64,000 nt of DNA from Gordonia zhaorongruii (lineage in GTDB: Bacteria > Actinomycetota > Actinomycetes > Mycobacteriales > Mycobacteriaceae), in the NCBI RefSeq assembly GCF_007559005.1, contig NZ_CP041763.1, positions 2,326,463 to 2,390,462 of the forward strand, read 5' to 3'. This document shows positions 62,242-64,000 of this stretch, piece by piece. Each line of letters opens with the position of its first letter. The first letter of the stretch is position 1. The translations under genes and the position numbers were made by a program. Under the pieces are notes generated by a model, which was not told the origin of the DNA, searched no databases, and worked only from the letters and a program-made list of their open reading frames with translations.

Positions 62242-63270
62242 GTGAGCCGCAGGAAGATACTGATGCTGGCGGCACTGGGCACAGTGGTGGTTCTCGCTCT
62301 CGGCGCCACAGTCTGGGTGTTCACCGCCCGGGACTTCGCCTTCACCGAGGAGCGGGTGACCATCCCCGGGCCGCACGGCGGCGAATTGCACGGTGTCCTC
62401 GCCGTCCCCAAAGGCGAGGACGGTCCGTACGGTCTGGTCGTGTTCGTCCACGGCGACGGCCCGGTGAACGCCGATTCCGACGAGAAGTACAAGCCTTTGT
62501 GGGATTCGTTCGCCCAGGACGGATTCGCCAGTCTGTCGTGGGATAAGCCGGGCGTCGACGATGCGCCGGGAAACTGGTTGCACCAATCGATGCAGGATCG
62601 GGCCACCGAGGTCGACACGGCGATCGCCTGGGCGCACACCCGCGAGGACGTCGACCCGACCCGGATGGGCGCATGGGGTATCGGACAGGCCGGCTGGATC
62701 CTGCCCGAGGTAGCCCGTGCACGACCCGATCTGCGCTTCTTGACGATGGTCGACCCCGCCGTCAACTGGATCGACCGCCGCGAGCACGAGGTGCGCTCCC
62801 GGCTGGAGGCCGACGACGCCACCCCCACCGAGATCGACGCCGCCCTGCGCCGCAACACCGAGCGGAACGAACTGCTGAAGGCAGGCGCGGACTATCGGGC
62901 GTATCGCCGTGCCCGGATCGACGCCGAGCCGGTGAGCCGCGACCGATGGAGCTTCCTGCGCCGCAACCTCACCGCCGATTCCACCGGATCGCTCTCCCGC
63001 ATCCCGATCCCGACACTGCTTCTCGTCGGCGGGGAGGACCGCAACGTCGACGTGACACGGTCCGAGCGCGTCTACCGCGCGAAGATGCGCGGTGACCTGC
63101 TGACGGTCAAAAGGTTCCCGGAAGCGACGCACGCGATGATGCGCGACGACATCGAGTACCGACCGGAGGACGTCCGGGTGGCAGGTCAGCGTGCGTTGGC
63201 CCCGAAGTCCGTTTACGTACCCGGTTACCTGGAAGTCCTCAGAGTGTTTGCAAAGCGAAACACAGTTTGA
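62242..63270 (+). CDS. Membrane-anchored alpha/beta hydrolase
   Basis: GTG 62242 gives 342 residues. A single N-terminal helix (ILMLAALGTVVVLALGATVWVF) places the rest outside or anchors it. The fold has LVVFVHGDGPVNADSDEKYK (oxyanion loop), and AWGIGQAGWILPEVA at the nucleophile elbow. The elbow reads G-I-G-Q-A and lacks the usual Ser, so the nucleophile is unclear. VGGEDRNVD and EATHAMM supply the likely acid and His. The family resembles BAAT/esterase-type hydrolases. The missing Ser may mean loss of activity or another nucleophile. Confidence 0.75.
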   Translation: MSRRKILMLAALGTVVVLALGATVWVFTARDFAFTEERVTIPGPHGGELHGVLAVPKGEDGPYGLVVFVHGDGPVNADSDEKYKPLWDSFAQDGFASLSWDKPGVDDAPGNWLHQSMQDRATEVDTAIAWAHTREDVDPTRMGAWGIGQAGWILPEVARARPDLRFLTMVDPAVNWIDRREHEVRSRLEADDATPTEIDAALRRNTERNELLKAGADYRAYRRARIDAEPVSRDRWSFLRRNLTADSTGSLSRIPIPTLLLVGGEDRNVDVTRSERVYRAKMRGDLLTVKRFPEATHAMMRDDIEYRPEDVRVAGQRALAPKSVYVPGYLEVLRVFAKRNTV

Positions 63271-63308
63271 TGCCGGGACGGTCTACTCTGTCCGTAGTAC
63301 ACCAATCG

Positions 63309-63338
63309 ACGTGCGCAGCTCGGAGCGCGCACGTCGCG
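63309..63338 (+). promoter_or_regulatory. 5' leader hairpin ahead of the small gene
   Basis: CGACGTGCGC and GCGCACGTCG are perfect 10-bp arms around a 10-base loop, 22 bases before the small-gene start. It may end transcription of the hydrolase gene or stabilise the small mRNA. Confidence 0.6.
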
Positions 63339-63360
63339 GACGATTCAGAGGAGTCAAGTA

Positions 63361-63447
63361 ATGGTCGACCAGGCACTGTGGGGCGCGATCCAGGGTAACG
63401 AAAACGTGTTCAACGCCCTCATGTACATGTTCTCGGGAACCAAGTAG
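63361..63447 (+). CDS. 28-residue small protein
   Basis: ATG 63361 sits 7 bases after GAGGAG and encodes 28 residues, starting MVDQALWGAIQGNENVFNAL and ending in a Met/Tyr/Phe-containing SGTK tail. The sequence has an amphipathic pattern with Trp, Phe and Met on one side. It stands alone between a leader hairpin and a perfect terminator hairpin, which gives a compact transcription unit of about 200 bases. I do not recognise a family. The short, amphipathic nature recalls small porin peptides of Corynebacteriales, but there is no sequence match that I can claim. Confidence 0.65.
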   Translation: MVDQALWGAIQGNENVFNALMYMFSGTK

Positions 63448-63469
63448 CCCGGACCCCAGACGCACCGTC

Positions 63470-63504
63470 GATGTCCCCGGCCTGCCGTGCAGGCCGGGGA
63501 CATC
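63470..63504 (+). terminator. Strong terminator after the small gene
   Basis: Perfect 16-bp arms (63470-63485, 63489-63504) surround the loop CGT. GACGCA/TGCGTC lie just outside, extending the stem after a short bulge. It starts 22 bases after the small-gene stop. Confidence 0.92.
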
Positions 63505-63655
63505 TGCGTCCGATGGATGATCGGCGGATCGGCGCTGATCGCCGCGTAATACGAATGACTGACATCTGAGAATTGTCGGACTCTCGCCATATGGTCTGGC
63601 CGTACGAGTGGTGACACAGATCCACCACACGCGACCCCACGAGAGGACCACCGCC

Positions 63656-64000
63656 ATGACCGCCCAGCCACCGACCCAGCCGCCCGTCCCGCCCTACCAG
63701 TCCGGGCAGCCGTATCCCACCCAGCCGTATCCCGCCCATCCGGAACCCCAGCACCCCGACAACCAGTACGCCGGGAACCAGTACCCCGCGGGGCCGTACG
63801 CAGGCAACCAGTACGCAGGCGATCAGTACGCTCCGCTCCCCCGAAGAAGAAGCGGAAGTGGCCGTGGATCGTCGGCGCGCTCGTCGTTCTCTTCGTCATC
63901 ATCGGAGTCGCAGGCGGTGGTGGCGACGATGACGGTGGTGACACCGAGGCAGCTACCGCGGGAACCAACAGCGCAGGAACCAACAGTGCGGGAACCGACA
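63656..64000 (+). pseudogene. Pro/Gln/Tyr-rich membrane protein, frameshifted, runs off the window
   Basis: ATG 63656 with GAGAGGA upstream encodes a Pro/Gln/Tyr-rich N-terminus with NQYAGNQYPAGPYAG repeats. At about 63835-63845 the frame changes. The -1 frame continues PKKKRKWPWIVGALVVLFVI, a basic stop-transfer helix, then a Gly/Asp-rich spacer with AGTNSAGTNSAGT. The original frame stays open but reads as a Ser/Arg-rich shadow. This layout fits DUF4352- or MmpS-like exported proteins. One base appears missing near the run of five C. The rest of the gene lies outside the window. A sequencing error is equally possible. Confidence 0.6.

Overview
The window is high-GC chromosomal DNA from a mycolic-acid actinomycete (Mycobacteriales). 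A Gordonia-like genus is my best guess. The main pointers are a full-length Lsr2 nucleoid protein, an Rv3717-like amidase, a PGPGW membrane protein, a DUF6542 protein near ychF, frequent GTG starts and ATGA/GTGA couplings. The genus is inferred from gene content only.

Layout. 0-9.4 kb: partial HXXEE membrane gene, arfB-like rescue factor, a DUF488/DUF2945/NYN-like trio, a GH3 beta-glucosidase, an orphan amino-acid-binding lipoprotein coupled to a lipoprotein hydrolase, a YdcF-type membrane protein, and an autoregulated TetR plus NmrA-like oxidoreductase pair. 9.49-21.38 kb: an accessory island lying between an intact ychF and a displaced copy of the last codons of ychF, so it appears to have entered at the 3' end of that gene. 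It carries an XRE-ImmA/IrrE plus DUF4411 (PIN) toxin-antitoxin pair, a complete type I restriction-modification operon (hsdM-hsdS-hsdR) headed by an 80-aa controller-like XRE protein with a palindrome at its start, a divergent Cys-rich protein fused to a transposase-type DUF4096-like domain, and a TIR-domain protein lying between two 101-bp imperfect direct repeats. No integrase was recognised.

21.4-40.5 kb is core-like: ychF, AI-2E-type permease, an Ada-AlkA fusion with ogt (alkylation repair), rmuC, DUF6542, a nucleosidase, an SDR, cell-wall amidase, PGPGW protein, CobW GTPase, trhO, lsr2, a substrate-binding/permease fusion with its ATPase (polar amino-acid uptake), HAD phosphatase and hypotheticals. 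40.5-44.4 kb is a citrate-type transporter followed by a DcuS/CitA-like kinase and its response regulator, likely one sensing-and-uptake unit. 44.4-54 kb holds small enzymes (thiamine-binding protein, reductases, acyltransferase, DODA-type dioxygenase, 3-hydroxybutyryl-CoA dehydrogenase, sugar acetyltransferase), an M23 peptidase and a tRNA-Ala. 54-64 kb holds a DsbA-like thioredoxin, phosphoglucomutase, a hydrolase/ABC exporter operon, a TetR gene divergent from an acyl-CoA ligase with a palindromic operator between them, a membrane-anchored hydrolase, a 28-codon small gene bracketed by hairpins, and a Pro-rich membrane protein that is frameshifted and runs off the end.

The most unusual part is 18.3-21.3 kb inside the island: controller, Cys-rich/DUF4096 protein and TIR cassette. 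It looks like defence DNA, and I do not recognise a described system with this gene combination.
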